A stretch of 55,280 nt of DNA from Chloroflexaceae bacterium (lineage in GTDB: Bacteria > Chloroflexota > Chloroflexia > Chloroflexales > Chloroflexaceae), in NCBI GenBank assembly GCA_028282325.1, contig JANQID010000057.1:1-55280 (forward strand). Direction: 5' to 3'. The notes beneath the pieces were generated by a model, which saw nothing but the letters and a program-made list of their open reading frames with translations, did not search any database and was not told the origin of the DNA. The position numbers were made by a program, and so were the translations under genes. Of the stretch, positions 8,632 through 18,129 are shown piece after piece. Numbering within the stretch: the stretch's first letter is position 1; the number at the start of each line of letters is the position of its first letter.

Positions 8632-8657
8632 CCATTACATCGTTGTAATGGCTTTTT
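8632..8657 (+). terminator. Attenuator-like hairpin in the lacI-family leader
   Basis: A perfect 8-bp stem (CCATTACA 8632-8639, TGTAATGG 8644-8651) with a TCGT loop is followed by CTTTTT. It lies between the promoter and the LacI start codon at 8699, so it could end transcription early. The T-run is short, so strength is uncertain. Confidence 0.5.
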
Positions 8658-8698
8658 GAGTTCGTAACTCAACTGGATTGGCGTTTTTCCGAGGTCGT

Positions 8699-9718
8699 AT
8701 GAGCGCCACTATTCGCGATGTCGCACGCAAGGCCGGCGTTGGTCTGGGCACCGTATCACGAGTGCTGAACGATAGCCCCCTGGTGAGTTCCGCCACTCGC
8801 CAGCGTGTCCTCAACGTCATCGCCGAACTTAACTACATGCCGAGCCACGCCGCGCGCAGCCTCTCGCTCGGCAAAACGCTCACCGTCGCCACTATTGCGC
8901 CCTTTTTTACACGCCCTTCCGTCGTTGAGCGGTTGTGCGGCATCGAGGCCAACCTCACCGGCAGCGGGTATCACCAGATTTTCTTTAATGTCGAGAATGT
9001 TGAACGCCGCAATGAGTGCCTGCGTGACGTATCGCGCCGCGAATACGCCGACGGCGTGCTGATTATCTCGCTCACGCCGCACGCAGACGAGATCGCGCCA
9101 ATCTTGAAATCGCATATGCCCGTTGTATTAATCGATGCCGAGGCGTCTGGACTAACCGACGTCCGTGTTGATAACCCGTACGGCGGATACCTGGCGACGC
9201 AGCATTTGATCGATCTGGGGCATCAAAATATTGCGTACCTGAGCGATCCGCTGCAAGATCCGCTGTATTTTGACTTCACCAGCAGTCGCGATCGGTATCA
9301 GGGCTACTGCAAAGCGCTGAACGACGCCGACATACCCATTCGTCCCGACAATCACGTTTGGGGCTTGCACGGAAGGTACGAGGCGCGCTGTCTTGCCCGA
9401 AACTTGCTATCACGTTACGATCGGCCCACAGCTATTTTTGCCGCCAGCGACACCCAGGCGATGGGAGTGCTGGAAGCGGCACGTGATCTCAGTGTGCGTG
9501 TTCCTGATGAATTGTCGGTCATTGGATTCGATGATATCGATGTCGCCGAATATCTGGGATTGACAACAATCCGCCAACCACTGTTTGAGTCCGGTGCGCG
9601 TGGTGTGGAACTGCTTCTGGAGATACTCGGATCAGAAGAGTCATATCTTCCGCCGAAGCATGAAATGCTTCCAATCGAGCTTGTCGTTCGTTCAACCACT
9701 GCACCGTGTCAGGAATAA
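8699..9718 (+). CDS. LacI-family transcriptional regulator
   Basis: A 339-residue regulator with an N-terminal LacI helix-turn-helix (TIRDVARKAGVGLGTVSRVL, residues 4-23) and hinge, then a periplasmic-binding-protein-like sugar domain to the C-terminus (IFAASDTQAMGVLEAARDL and VIGFDDIDVAEYL are typical). It probably binds a glucoside and controls the ABC transporter and malQ genes that follow. ATG 8699 has GAGG 4 nt upstream; a TTG 21 bp earlier is in frame but adds residues ahead of the conserved start. A LacI-type palindrome lies over its own promoter. The gene ends 121 bp before the binding-protein gene. Confidence 0.92.
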   Translation: MSATIRDVARKAGVGLGTVSRVLNDSPLVSSATRQRVLNVIAELNYMPSHAARSLSLGKTLTVATIAPFFTRPSVVERLCGIEANLTGSGYHQIFFNVENVERRNECLRDVSRREYADGVLIISLTPHADEIAPILKSHMPVVLIDAEASGLTDVRVDNPYGGYLATQHLIDLGHQNIAYLSDPLQDPLYFDFTSSRDRYQGYCKALNDADIPIRPDNHVWGLHGRYEARCLARNLLSRYDRPTAIFAASDTQAMGVLEAARDLSVRVPDELSVIGFDDIDVAEYLGLTTIRQPLFESGARGVELLLEILGSEESYLPPKHEMLPIELVVRSTTAPCQE

Positions 9719-9839
9719 AAAGCACGCCATCAGGCGTGACGCCGGAAAGGGGGTGGTAGGTGACGATTTTCGTCCGTGTTCTGATGTTCGCAGATGTATA
9801 AGCTATGGAAAGCTGTTTTGTATCAGTGGAGGATACACT

Positions 9840-11231
9840 ATGCTTCGCAAGTCTCCATTCTTTATCGTTGTCTTGCTGCTCAGTTTGATACTGGCGGCCT
9901 GTGGTGGAACACAACCGGCTGCTGAGCCGACGGATGCACCTGAAGAAGCCCAACCCGCTGAGGCTACAGAAGAAGAACCCGCTGAGCCTACGGAAGAAGA
10001 ACCCGCCGGCGATCAGCCGTATGCCGGAACAACCGTTACAATTTTTGGCGCCTATACCGAGCAGGCAGAAGTCGAGGCATTCGAGCAGGGCTTCGTGCCG
10101 TTTGAGGAAGAAACCGGCATCGACGTCGTCTATGAAGGCGCCAGCGACTTTGAAGTGCTGATCGCCACCCGCACCGAGGGCGGCAACCCGCCTGACATTG
10201 CTGGATTCCCACAGCCTGGCTTAATGAAGCGCTTCGCTGATCAAGCTGTTGATCTTAGCACCGTTTTCGAAGACGGCTATCTGCAGCAGCAGTACAACCA
10301 GAGCTGGATCGATATGGCCACTATGCCGGATGGCCGGATCATCGGCATCTGGAATCGCGCCATCGTCAAGAGTCTGGTCTGGTACTCGCCTGCTCAGTTC
10401 GCCGAAGCCGGCTATGAGATCCCGACTACCTGGGAAGAGCTCGTTGCGCTTTCCGACCAGATGGTCGCCGATGGCAAAGTTCCCTGGTATGCGCCAATGG
10501 AGAGCGGTAACGCGACAGGCTGGGTCGGCACCGACTGGATCGAGGACATCATGCTGCGCACGACCTCGGTCGAAAACTATGATAACTGGACGGTGCCCGC
10601 GGCGCCTGAGGATCGCCTGCTGTTCGCTTCGCCTGAAGTCAAACAAGCCTGGGAATACATAGGCTCTATCCTGCTCAACGAAGACTACGTCTACGGCGGT
10701 ATTCTGTCCACGCTGCAAGACCGTTTCTTCGACACCGGCAAGCCGCTGTTGACCGGCGAGGCGATGATGGCCAAGCAGGGCAGCTATATGCCGGGCTGGC
10801 TCCTCGAAGACTTCCCGGAACTGACGGTCGGTCCGAACGGCGATCTCAACTACTTCTACTTCCCGCCGATTGACGCGACGTATGGCAGCCCAGTGCTCAC
10901 CGGCGGCGATGTTTATTCGATGTACAATGATCGCCCTGAGGTGCGCGAAGTGCTCAAGTTCTTGACGACCGCCCAATCTATTGAGCCGTCGATCAAGGCC
11001 GGCACCTTTATCGCGCCGCACACCGATGTCAACATGGATTGGTACGACGAAGCGAATCGCGGCATCGCCGAGATTCTGGCGAATGCCGATACGGTTCGTT
11101 TCGACGGCAGCGACCTGATGCCGGGCGAAGTCGGCACAGGCACCTTCTGGTCGGGCATGGTCGACTACATTAACGGCGAAGACCTCGACCCGATACTGGA
11201 GGAAATCGATGCGAGCTGGCCGGCTCAATAG
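9840..11231 (+). CDS. Sugar ABC transporter substrate-binding lipoprotein (alpha-glucoside type)
   Basis: Extracytoplasmic sugar-binding protein of an ABC importer, 463 residues. The signal peptide ends in the lipobox LAACG (cysteine near residue 22), so the mature protein is lipid-anchored. A Glu/Pro/Ala/Thr linker follows (to about residue 60). The rest is a family-1 solute-binding domain (TVTIFGAYTEQAEVEAFEQG, then ARTE and GGNPPDIAGFPQPG). Similarity to AglE-like alpha-glucoside binding proteins and the downstream malQ gene suggest maltodextrin or alpha-glucoside uptake; this is inference. GGAGG precedes the ATG. The frame is open far upstream, but only this start gives a signal peptide. 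Confidence 0.92.
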   Translation: MLRKSPFFIVVLLLSLILAACGGTQPAAEPTDAPEEAQPAEATEEEPAEPTEEEPAGDQPYAGTTVTIFGAYTEQAEVEAFEQGFVPFEEETGIDVVYEGASDFEVLIATRTEGGNPPDIAGFPQPGLMKRFADQAVDLSTVFEDGYLQQQYNQSWIDMATMPDGRIIGIWNRAIVKSLVWYSPAQFAEAGYEIPTTWEELVALSDQMVADGKVPWYAPMESGNATGWVGTDWIEDIMLRTTSVENYDNWTVPAAPEDRLLFASPEVKQAWEYIGSILLNEDYVYGGILSTLQDRFFDTGKPLLTGEAMMAKQGSYMPGWLLEDFPELTVGPNGDLNYFYFPPIDATYGSPVLTGGDVYSMYNDRPEVREVLKFLTTAQSIEPSIKAGTFIAPHTDVNMDWYDEANRGIAEILANADTVRFDGSDLMPGEVGTGTFWSGMVDYINGEDLDPILEEIDASWPAQ

Positions 11232-11278
11232 GCCCTGAATTTGCCGGCATAGCATCCATCAGGCGTTTGCCAAGAGTG

Positions 11279-11317
11279 CACGATTTGCTCCAGTCTCAAA
11301 CGCTGGAGCAAATCGTG
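11279..11317. terminator. 15-bp intercistronic hairpin after the binding-protein gene
   Basis: Perfect 15-bp inverted repeat, arms 11279-11293 and 11303-11317 (CACGATTTGCTCCAG and its complement), with a 9-nt loop. No T-run follows, so it is more likely an mRNA-stabilising or partial-termination element that raises binding-protein output over the permeases. It lies 48 bp after the stop and about 105 bp before the permease start. Confidence 0.65.
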
Positions 11318-11421
11318 TCGCTCATTTACAGTGTCATTCCACAGAACTGCGCTATTCACGAACAAGACCGTTGACAACGAGGTCTGGTCACGCTGCATGG
11401 ATCAGGAGAGGAGGAGCAGCG

Positions 11422-12537
11422 ATGCAGCAACAACTCCAACAGCCGGAAAAAGGATCATTTCTGAGCTGGTTCACCACAGGCGTGGGCAGGGTGATCGTCG
11501 CCCTGATTGTTCCTATCATTACATTTGCTATTCTCTGGCAAAGCTTCGTCTTTATGCGTGATACCGAAGCGCCAAAGCTGCTCATTGCGTTGGTTGCGCT
11601 GGTGGTGGGAGTAGTTGGCGTCTGGGCGCTCTATATTGGCACAAACTTCTTCATTGAGCAATTGCCAGGTCGGGTGCGCGATGCGCTGCGGCCCTATCTG
11701 TTTGTCGGCCCGGCAATGGTGATCCTGGGTGTGTTCTTGATATATCCTGCTATCGGAACCATCTACTTGAGCTTCTTCGACGCTCGATCAGAAAGCTTTA
11801 TCGGCGTGCAAAACTACGCCTTCGCTTTCGTCGACTCGGCGATGCTGATCGCTCTACGCAACAATCTGCTCTGGATTATTCTCGTAACCGGCTTTACCGT
11901 ATCGGTCGGGCTATTGGTGGCCGTGCTCGTGGACAGACTCTCGCAATGGGAAGAGGCTGCCGCAAAATCGCTGATTTTTATGCCGATGGCGATCTCGGCT
12001 GTGGGCGCGAGCGTCATCTGGAGCTTTATGTATTTCGCCAAGCCGATCACCCAGCCACAGATCGGCACGCTGAACGCAATCATCACCGGGTTTGGCGGAG
12101 AGCCAGTGTTGTTCTTGCTTGACAAAGCCATTAACAACTTCGCGTTGATCGCGATTCAAATCTGGTTGCTTACCGGTTTTTGTATGGTCATTCTCTCGTC
12201 GGCGGTCAAAGGCGTTCCCGACGAGTTGCTCGAAGCGGCGCGGATCGACGGCGCGAACGAGTTTCAGGTATTCTTCCGCATCCTCGTTCCCAGCATTATG
12301 CCAACCATTCTCACCGTTTCGACAACCGTTTTTATCATTGTTCTGAAAACCTTTGATATCGTCTATGTGATGACCAATGGACGACGTGATACAGAAGTCG
12401 TCGCCAATCGTATGTTCAACGAACTCTTTCGATTTGGCAATAGCGGGCACGCCAGCGCCCTCGCGGTCGTCCTGTTGCTGGCGGTGTTACCAATCATATA
12501 TTGGAATCTGCGAAGTCTTCGTGAGCAAAGGAGCTAA
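11422..12537 (+). CDS. Sugar ABC transporter permease (MalF/AglF type)
   Basis: Integral membrane permease of 371 residues. Helices lie near residues 18-40, 48-66 and 88-110, then the binding-protein-dependent transport core from about 150 to 365. The EAA loop that contacts the ATPase is visible as DELLEAARIDGANEFQVFFR. It pairs with the next permease. The ATG at 11422 is preceded by GGAGGAG at 7 nt; the frame extends 17 codons further without support. No ATPase subunit gene lies in this cluster, so a shared MsmK/MalK-type ATPase elsewhere must power it (inference from how other sugar importers work). Confidence 0.92.
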   Translation: MQQQLQQPEKGSFLSWFTTGVGRVIVALIVPIITFAILWQSFVFMRDTEAPKLLIALVALVVGVVGVWALYIGTNFFIEQLPGRVRDALRPYLFVGPAMVILGVFLIYPAIGTIYLSFFDARSESFIGVQNYAFAFVDSAMLIALRNNLLWIILVTGFTVSVGLLVAVLVDRLSQWEEAAAKSLIFMPMAISAVGASVIWSFMYFAKPITQPQIGTLNAIITGFGGEPVLFLLDKAINNFALIAIQIWLLTGFCMVILSSAVKGVPDELLEAARIDGANEFQVFFRILVPSIMPTILTVSTTVFIIVLKTFDIVYVMTNGRRDTEVVANRMFNELFRFGNSGHASALAVVLLLAVLPIIYWNLRSLREQRS

Positions 12538-12540
12538 ACG

Positions 12541-13449
12541 ATGAGCGCACCGCCTCAAACTGGACCCATAACAGTCGCTAGCCCGTCACGCACGGCTGCA
12601 CGCAGAAGCTTGCGCGACATCCTCTCGGCTTCTTCGGTGCGATTCGTCGTGCTTGTGCTCTGCTTTCTCTGGTCGGTGCCGACATTCGGCCTGTTTATTA
12701 GCTCATTCCGCAATGCGCAGGCGATTAATAATAGCGGCTGGTGGAGCACCTTTTATACCTCTACCGAGTTCACGATACAGAATTACGTGACGGTTTTAAC
12801 GGCTGAAGGGATGGGCAATGCCTTCTTGAATAGCATCATCGTCACCGTGCCCTCGGTTGTTATTCCGATTACCATCGCCGCGTTCGCCGCCTATGCCTTC
12901 GCCTGGCTCGAATTTCCCGGCCGTGACCTGTTCTTTGCTATTGTGGTCTTGCTGCTGGTTGTGCCGTTGCATACCACGCTGGTACCCATCCTGCGCATGT
13001 ATGTCGGCCTTGACCTGAACGGCACGTTCCTGGGCATCTGGCTCGCCCATACCGGTTTCGGCCTGCCGCTCGCCACTTATCTGCTGTATGGCTATATCTC
13101 TACGATCCCGAAAGAAATTATGGAAGCGGTGGTGATTGATGGCGCCACCCCGTTCACAACCTTTACGCGCATGGTGCTGCCGCTCTCGGTTCCGGCCATC
13201 GCCTCGTTCGCAATTTTCCAGTTTCTCTGGGTCTGGAACGACCTGCTGGTGGCATTGGTGTTCCTGGGAACCAACTCGGAGGTGTCGGTGGTGACCCGCC
13301 AGCTTACCGAGTTGGTCGGCTCCAAAGGCCAGAACTGGGAAGTGCTTACTGCCGGCGCATTCATAACGATGATCGTCCCGCTGATCGTCTTCTTCTCGCT
13401 GCAACGCTACTTCGTGCGCGGTATGATGGCCGGCTCAGTCAAAGGATAA
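12541..13449 (+). CDS. Sugar ABC transporter permease (MalG/AglG type)
   Basis: Second membrane subunit of the importer, 302 residues and six predicted helices. The first helix is at about residues 35-58. The EAA motif MEAVVIDGATPFTTFTRMVL lies at about residue 195. It starts 3 bp after the stop of the first permease, so the two are translationally linked. The N-terminal 30 residues are polar and cytoplasmic. A 16-bp hairpin follows the stop. Confidence 0.93.
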   Translation: MSAPPQTGPITVASPSRTAARRSLRDILSASSVRFVVLVLCFLWSVPTFGLFISSFRNAQAINNSGWWSTFYTSTEFTIQNYVTVLTAEGMGNAFLNSIIVTVPSVVIPITIAAFAAYAFAWLEFPGRDLFFAIVVLLLVVPLHTTLVPILRMYVGLDLNGTFLGIWLAHTGFGLPLATYLLYGYISTIPKEIMEAVVIDGATPFTTFTRMVLPLSVPAIASFAIFQFLWVWNDLLVALVFLGTNSEVSVVTRQLTELVGSKGQNWEVLTAGAFITMIVPLIVFFSLQRYFVRGMMAGSVKG

Positions 13450-13473
13450 GGTGCGTGTCGTACATCAGATAGC

Positions 13474-13516
13474 CAACAGAAACGCAGGAGGCGCACAGCT
13501 TCCTGCGTTTCTGTTG
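13474..13516. terminator. 16-bp hairpin after the permease genes
   Basis: Perfect 16-bp stem (arms 13474-13489 and 13501-13516, arm CAACAGAAACGCAGGA) with an 11-nt loop, 25 bp after the permease stop. There is no T-run, so termination efficiency is unclear. malQ, which starts 92 bp later, may have its own promoter (TATGCTACAAT near 13560). Confidence 0.65.
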
Positions 13517-13607
13517 CCACAAGCCGCCTATATACCCCATCGTGCGAAATGCGGATTGTATGCTACAATGCACTCGCTCTGCAAGTAACGTATTATGCGA
13601 GGTTTCT

Positions 13608-15155
13608 ATGCGTTTTCCCCGTTCAAGCGGGATACTTTTGCATCCCACGTCACTACCGGGGCCGTGGGGTATTGGGGATTTAGGCGTCGCTGCCTACCAG
13701 TTCGTCGATTTTCTGGTAGAGGCCGGACAGAGTCTCTGGCAGATCCTGCCTCTTGGACCAATTGGCTATGGAAACTCGCCGTACCAGTGTTTCTCGGCAT
13801 TTGCCGGAAATCCGCTCCTGATTAGCCTGGACAGCCTGGTTGCGGATGGATTGCTGGACGCCCAGGACGTGCACGCCGCATCGACTGCGGTCACCTATGA
13901 TCTCAATCCGGATCGGGTCAATTATCATGCGGCAACAGCGTTCAAGCTTCCGCTCCTGCGGCGCACGTACGAGCGATTCCGCGACGGCGACTTTTCCACA
14001 CATGCCGAGCAGTTCGAGCAATACTGCGCCGAAAACGCCGACTGGCTCGATGACTATGCGCTCTTTATGGCTCTGCGCGAGCATTACGGCGACGTGAGTT
14101 GGTGCGACTGGGATCAGAACATTGCGACGCGCAAAGCCGCCGCGCTCAAGCGTTGGACCAAACAACTGGCCGAACCTATCGCCGTCCAGAAGTTTGTGCA
14201 GTATCTCTTCTCAAATCAGTGGCGACAACTGAAAGCGTATGCGAATGAACAAGGCGTGCAGATCATCGGCGATGCGCCGATCTTCGTTGCCTATGATAGC
14301 TCCGATGTCTGGGCCAACCCGAAGTTGTTCTATCTGGATAACGTTGGCCAGCCGACGGTCGTGGCCGGCGTGCCGCCCGATTATTTCAGTGCTGTCGGCC
14401 AACGCTGGGGCAATCCGCTCTATCGTTGGGATCGGATGGCGCGCAATGATTATACCTGGTGGGTTGCACGCCTCAGAGTACTGCTCAGCCAGGTCGATAT
14501 TGCACGGATCGATCACTTCCGCGGGTTTGAGGCCTATTGGGAAATTCCGGCTGAAGAGGAAACGGCGATCAACGGTCGCTGGGTTCCCGGACCGGGCGCC
14601 GCGTTGTTTGAAAAGCTAGAGCGCGAACTCGGCGAGGTGCCGATTATCGCCGAAGATCTCGGCGTGATTACCCCCGAAGTCGAAGCTCTGCGCGATCAGT
14701 TTCATATGCCCGGTATGAAGGTGTTGCAGTTCGCCTTTGGCGATACGCCGGCCAATCCCTATCTGCCGCACAACTACACAAACAACTGCATTGTCTACAC
14801 GGGCACTCATGACAACGATACCACTGCGGGCTGGTTTAACGCATTGGGCAGCAAAGAGCGCGAGGCGACCCAGCGCTATCTCGGGCGCGATGGCAGCGAC
14901 ATCAGTTGGGATCTCATCCGGCTGGCGTTGTCGTCGGTCGCCGATGCGGCGATTATCCCCTTGCAGGATGTGTTGCGCCTGGGCAGCGACGGACGTATGA
15001 ATGTACCCGGTTATCTTGGTGACAATTGGTCCTGGCGCTTCCGTGCAGAAATGCTCGATCCAGGCTTGGGGTATGGTCTGCGAATTATGACCGAAACCTA
15101 CGGTCGGCTAGCCCTGGTCGATGAAACGAGCGACGAAGACGAACCGGAAGCATAA
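13608..15155 (+). CDS. malQ: 4-alpha-glucanotransferase (amylomaltase)
   Basis: Cytosolic GH77 disproportionating enzyme of 515 residues that transfers maltosyl and longer units between 1,4-alpha-glucans. N-terminal MRFPRSSGILLHPTSLPGP is typical. The catalytic regions are visible: ARIDHFRGF (nucleophile Asp), IIAEDLGVI (acid/base Glu) and GTHDNDT (third Asp). Length matches the bacterial family. The frame is open 22 codons further upstream, but ATG 13608 has GAGG 7 nt before it and matches the family start. It follows the sugar importer and probably acts on the imported maltodextrin. Confidence 0.96.
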   Translation: MRFPRSSGILLHPTSLPGPWGIGDLGVAAYQFVDFLVEAGQSLWQILPLGPIGYGNSPYQCFSAFAGNPLLISLDSLVADGLLDAQDVHAASTAVTYDLNPDRVNYHAATAFKLPLLRRTYERFRDGDFSTHAEQFEQYCAENADWLDDYALFMALREHYGDVSWCDWDQNIATRKAAALKRWTKQLAEPIAVQKFVQYLFSNQWRQLKAYANEQGVQIIGDAPIFVAYDSSDVWANPKLFYLDNVGQPTVVAGVPPDYFSAVGQRWGNPLYRWDRMARNDYTWWVARLRVLLSQVDIARIDHFRGFEAYWEIPAEEETAINGRWVPGPGAALFEKLERELGEVPIIAEDLGVITPEVEALRDQFHMPGMKVLQFAFGDTPANPYLPHNYTNNCIVYTGTHDNDTTAGWFNALGSKEREATQRYLGRDGSDISWDLIRLALSSVADAAIIPLQDVLRLGSDGRMNVPGYLGDNWSWRFRAEMLDPGLGYGLRIMTETYGRLALVDETSDEDEPEA

Positions 15156-15175
15156 TCCTGTGCGTCAAGATAATT

Positions 15176-15226
15176 GAAGGTCTGGTCTGTAGCTTCAGCG
15201 ACATTGAAGCCGTGGACCAGACCTTC
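15176..15226. terminator. Bidirectional terminator between malQ and recF
   Basis: Two nested stems in the gap between convergent genes. The outer 12-bp stem is 15176-15187 with 15215-15226 (GAAGGTCTGGTC), and an inner 6-bp stem is GCTTCA/TGAAGC (15192-15197, 15205-15210). Confidence 0.75.
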
Positions 15227-15242
15227 TGCTTACTCGGAGCAT

Positions 15243-16421
15243 TTACCCAGGATAGACTTGCCCGTCCTCAACCCGCAGCCGATGGATATGCTGGAGAAAA
15301 ACGGCATCGAAGTCGCTCAAGTCGGTGGCGCTGAGCAACGTCTGCTGATCGGGTTGGGTGATAACGTGGAGCAGATGCGCACGACGCCGGGCATCGAGTT
15401 CGCTGAGCATATCATCGAGCAGCAAAACCGGCGCATCACCGCTGCGCGACCGCATCAATCTCGCTTCGGCCAGCTTGAGCGCCAATGTCACCCCGCGCTG
15501 CTGCCCGCGCGATCCGTACCGCCCCAGATTGATGCTATTGACTGTAAAGAGCAAATCGTCGCGATGCGGGCCGATCAACGTCTGCCCTCGCGCCAATTCA
15601 TCACGGCGTAATGCAACCAGCGCTTCCAGCATAGCCGCCGCGAGACCGCCAGCATCGGTCGCTCTGCCCAGGTCAAAACTCGGTTGGTAATTGATGCATA
15701 GCGGGTGCTCAACGGCCATAATATCGCGGAACAGCGGCCCGACAATGCGGTTGAGATCATCTACCGCCCGCAGACGTTCGGCCAGCACATAGCCCCCGGC
15801 GGCAACCAGCTCACGATCCCAGTAGGCTAATTCGTTATCTACCGCGTGCGCCGGACGCCGTCGCTCGCGCCAGGCGCGCAGCAGGCTGTTGCGTTGCTGG
15901 AGTAGCTTGTTGTATTGCGCGAGTGTGCGAACATAGTGCGGGTCAAGCTGCGACAACGTTATATCAATATAACGCCGTCGCTCGTTTGGCGGCCCATCAA
16001 CCAACATAATATCGGCGGGGGTGAACAGCACAACACGCAACTGCCCGATCAGATCCAGGGCGCGGGCATTACGGCGATCAATGCGCACGATCTTGTGTGC
16101 ATTGCCGGTCAACTGCCCATCATCATCGATACGCCGTTGCACGATGACTTCCAAACGGATATGGCCGCCGGCGCGCTGCACGCCAGCAGCAACCCGCGCA
16201 AACGGCGGCGTTCCGGCTTCGCCCTGGGCTTCCCAGCGCACCAATTCACGATCCGAGTTAATGCGCGGCGAGCGCGTGGTCGCCAGGAAAAACAGCGCTT
16301 CCAACAGGCTGGTTTTTCCGGTGGCGTTGGCGCCGTAGAAGAGGGTCACGCCTGCGCTCAATGCGAGATCAAGCCGCTGATAGTTGCGAAAATCGCGCAG
16401 GCTGAGGTTAGTTACGTGCAT
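15243..16421 (-). CDS. recF: DNA replication and repair protein RecF
   Basis: A 392-residue ABC-type SMC-like ATPase that loads RecA at single-strand gaps with RecO and RecR. Walker A is [16 protein letters not shown] (residue 30), the signature region is GSRGQQRG (about 310), and Walker B with the D-loop is [12 protein letters not shown] (about 345). The N-terminal [11 protein letters not shown] is diagnostic of RecF. It lies apart from dnaA and dnaN, 66 bp after the IDI gene on the same strand. No strong ribosome site precedes the ATG. Confidence 0.95.
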   Translation of the reverse strand: MHVTNLSLRDFRNYQRLDLALSAGVTLFYGANATGKTSLLEALFFLATTRSPRINSDRELVRWEAQGEAGTPPFARVAAGVQRAGGHIRLEVIVQRRIDDDGQLTGNAHKIVRIDRRNARALDLIGQLRVVLFTPADIMLVDGPPNERRRYIDITLSQLDPHYVRTLAQYNKLLQQRNSLLRAWRERRRPAHAVDNELAYWDRELVAAGGYVLAERLRAVDDLNRIVGPLFRDIMAVEHPLCINYQPSFDLGRATDAGGLAAAMLEALVALRRDELARGQTLIGPHRDDLLFTVNSINLGRYGSRGQQRGVTLALKLAEARLMRSRSGDAPVLLLDDMLSELDARRRAHLLHVITQPDQQTLLSATDLSDFDAVFLQHIHRLRVEDGQVYPG

Positions 16422-16487
16422 AATGACTAACGCCAGCGACGCACGACCAGGAGCGCCGGTCGCTAGCTGTCCGGCGTTTGTCGTCGC

Positions 16488-17528
16488 TCACCCATATTTC
16501 TCCAGGTTGAGCGAACGCAATGCATGCAAATCCGCGCAGCCTGAACAGAACATCGCGATACGCAATTCCTGGATATATCCCTGCAATCCTTCGATCACCG
16601 CTTCCGATCCGCGTTCGTTCACCGAATCGAACAACGCTGGCTTGGCCGTGCCCGCGAGATCGGCGCCCAACGCGATCGCCTTGGTGATGTCGATGCCGCT
16701 GCGGATGCCGCCGCTGCCAATGATCACGGCTTCAGGCAATGCGGCGCGCACTTGCCGTATCGCTTCGGTTGTGGGAAGCCCCCAACCGGCGAATGTGCTG
16801 GCAACGCGCGATTCGTTATCGGTTCTCTGGCGAAAGCGCTCAACCTCGCTCCAGCTTGTGCCGCCAGCCCCTGCAACATCGATGATCCGCACGCCGGCAT
16901 CATACAGCCGTTGCGCATCGCGCGCGCCGATTCCGTTGCCAACCTCTTTGGCAATAACCGGGACAGGCAGCTCGCGACAGACGGCCTCGATCTTCGCCAG
17001 GAGACCGCCGAAGTTGACATCGCCTTCCGGTTGTACAGCCTCCTGCAAAGGGTTTAGATGAAGAATCAACGCATCGGCTTCGATCATCTCCACCGCCCGG
17101 CGGCAGTGCTCGATGCCAAAGCTATAGTTCAGCTGCACCGCGCCCATATTGGCCATCAGCGGGATAGTCGGCGCTACCCGGCGCACCTGGTAAGTTGAAG
17201 AGAGGCGCGGGTCGATCACCGCCGCCCGCTGCGAACCGACGCCCATCGCCAATCCCAAATGTTCCGCCGCTTCCGCCAATGCTAGATTGATGCGTTCGGC
17301 GGCGTGCGCCCCGCCGGTCATCGAACTAATCAGCAGCGGCGCTTGCATAGGCTTGCCGAGAAACGTCGTGCTTGTAATGATACTATTGAGATCAAGCTCC
17401 GGGAGCGCGGTATGGGGCAGACGGTAGGCGGCGAAGCCGGTTGCGACACCCTTCGCATCTACATTTTCGTTCAGCACGATCCGGACATGATCAAGCTTCC
17501 GCGACTCGGTCATACTGGAGTCGGGCAT
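16488..17528 (-). CDS. fni: Type 2 isopentenyl-diphosphate delta-isomerase
   Basis: FMN- and NAD(P)H-dependent enzyme of 346 residues that interconverts isopentenyl and dimethylallyl diphosphate in isoprenoid synthesis. Diagnostic parts are RKLDHVRIVL near the N-terminus, LISSMTGGAHAAERINLALA, FMN-site segments MGVGSQRAA and LHLNPLQEAVQPEGD, and the C-terminal GSGGIRSGIDITKAIALGA phosphate loop. AAGGAG lies 8 nt before the ATG at 17528. Type 2 IDI is common in Chloroflexota. The gene precedes recF on the same strand by 66 bp and may share its transcript. Confidence 0.95.
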   Translation of the reverse strand: MPDSSMTESRKLDHVRIVLNENVDAKGVATGFAAYRLPHTALPELDLNSIITSTTFLGKPMQAPLLISSMTGGAHAAERINLALAEAAEHLGLAMGVGSQRAAVIDPRLSSTYQVRRVAPTIPLMANMGAVQLNYSFGIEHCRRAVEMIEADALILHLNPLQEAVQPEGDVNFGGLLAKIEAVCRELPVPVIAKEVGNGIGARDAQRLYDAGVRIIDVAGAGGTSWSEVERFRQRTDNESRVASTFAGWGLPTTEAIRQVRAALPEAVIIGSGGIRSGIDITKAIALGADLAGTAKPALFDSVNERGSEAVIEGLQGYIQELRIAMFCSGCADLHALRSLNLEKYG

Positions 17529-17737
17529 ACCGAACGCTCCTTTAGCTCAATTCGCATACATGGGCGCATATTGAGGAATGATACCAGCAAAGAAAGGGGG
17601 CGTCAAACCAAGTATCAGGCTCATTGACGCTCGCATACTGATGCGCTTAGACTGGCGGACAGTCCAGACAGGATACATTTACTGGTTATTATATGTTATG
17701 ATACCATACAATATCTGTTGACCGAAAGGAGTACACA

Positions 17738-17953
17738 ATGGCGATTGAGCAATTTCGCGTGCCGGCAGTCTCATGCCAGCACTGTATTCGAGCGATTACA
17801 ACGGAAGTGCAGGCCATCAAAGGTGTGCAGACGGTCGTAGTCAATTTGAATGACAAGTCGGTGCGAATCGAACACGACGGCAGTGTCGGCGTTGATACGC
17901 TGATGCAAGCGATCAACGAGGCAGGATACGACGAAGTGGCGGTGTTGGTTTAA
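17738..17953 (+). CDS. Heavy-metal-associated domain protein (CopZ-like)
   Basis: A 71-residue single HMA-domain protein with the metal-binding CxxC in SCQHC (residues 12-16) and the beta-alpha-beta-beta-alpha-beta pattern ending in INEAGYDEV. Such proteins carry Cu(I) to a P-type ATPase. AAAGGAG precedes the ATG. No copper ATPase or CsoR gene is adjacent, so its partner lies elsewhere or could be the P-type pump at 1883-4117. Confidence 0.88.
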   Translation: MAIEQFRVPAVSCQHCIRAITTEVQAIKGVQTVVVNLNDKSVRIEHDGSVGVDTLMQAINEAGYDEVAVLV

Positions 17954-18129
17954 GCGCCTATCACAAATTGGTGGCAAGGCTAACCTATGGGATCTGGACG
18001 GGCGACTCAGGTTAGCGTCGGAGGCACCCATCGCATACGATTTCGTGTGGCGGTTATGCAACGACCTGGGGTATGATGATCGACGTGGATTACGTATAAT
18101 CAGATACGCATCGAAAGAGAGGTCATCAT

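Noticed and set aside
10221-11255. Minus-strand frame of 344 codons opposite the sugar-binding protein
   Set aside because: Antisense to a gene with lipobox and solute-binding features; high-GC codon bias produces such shadows.
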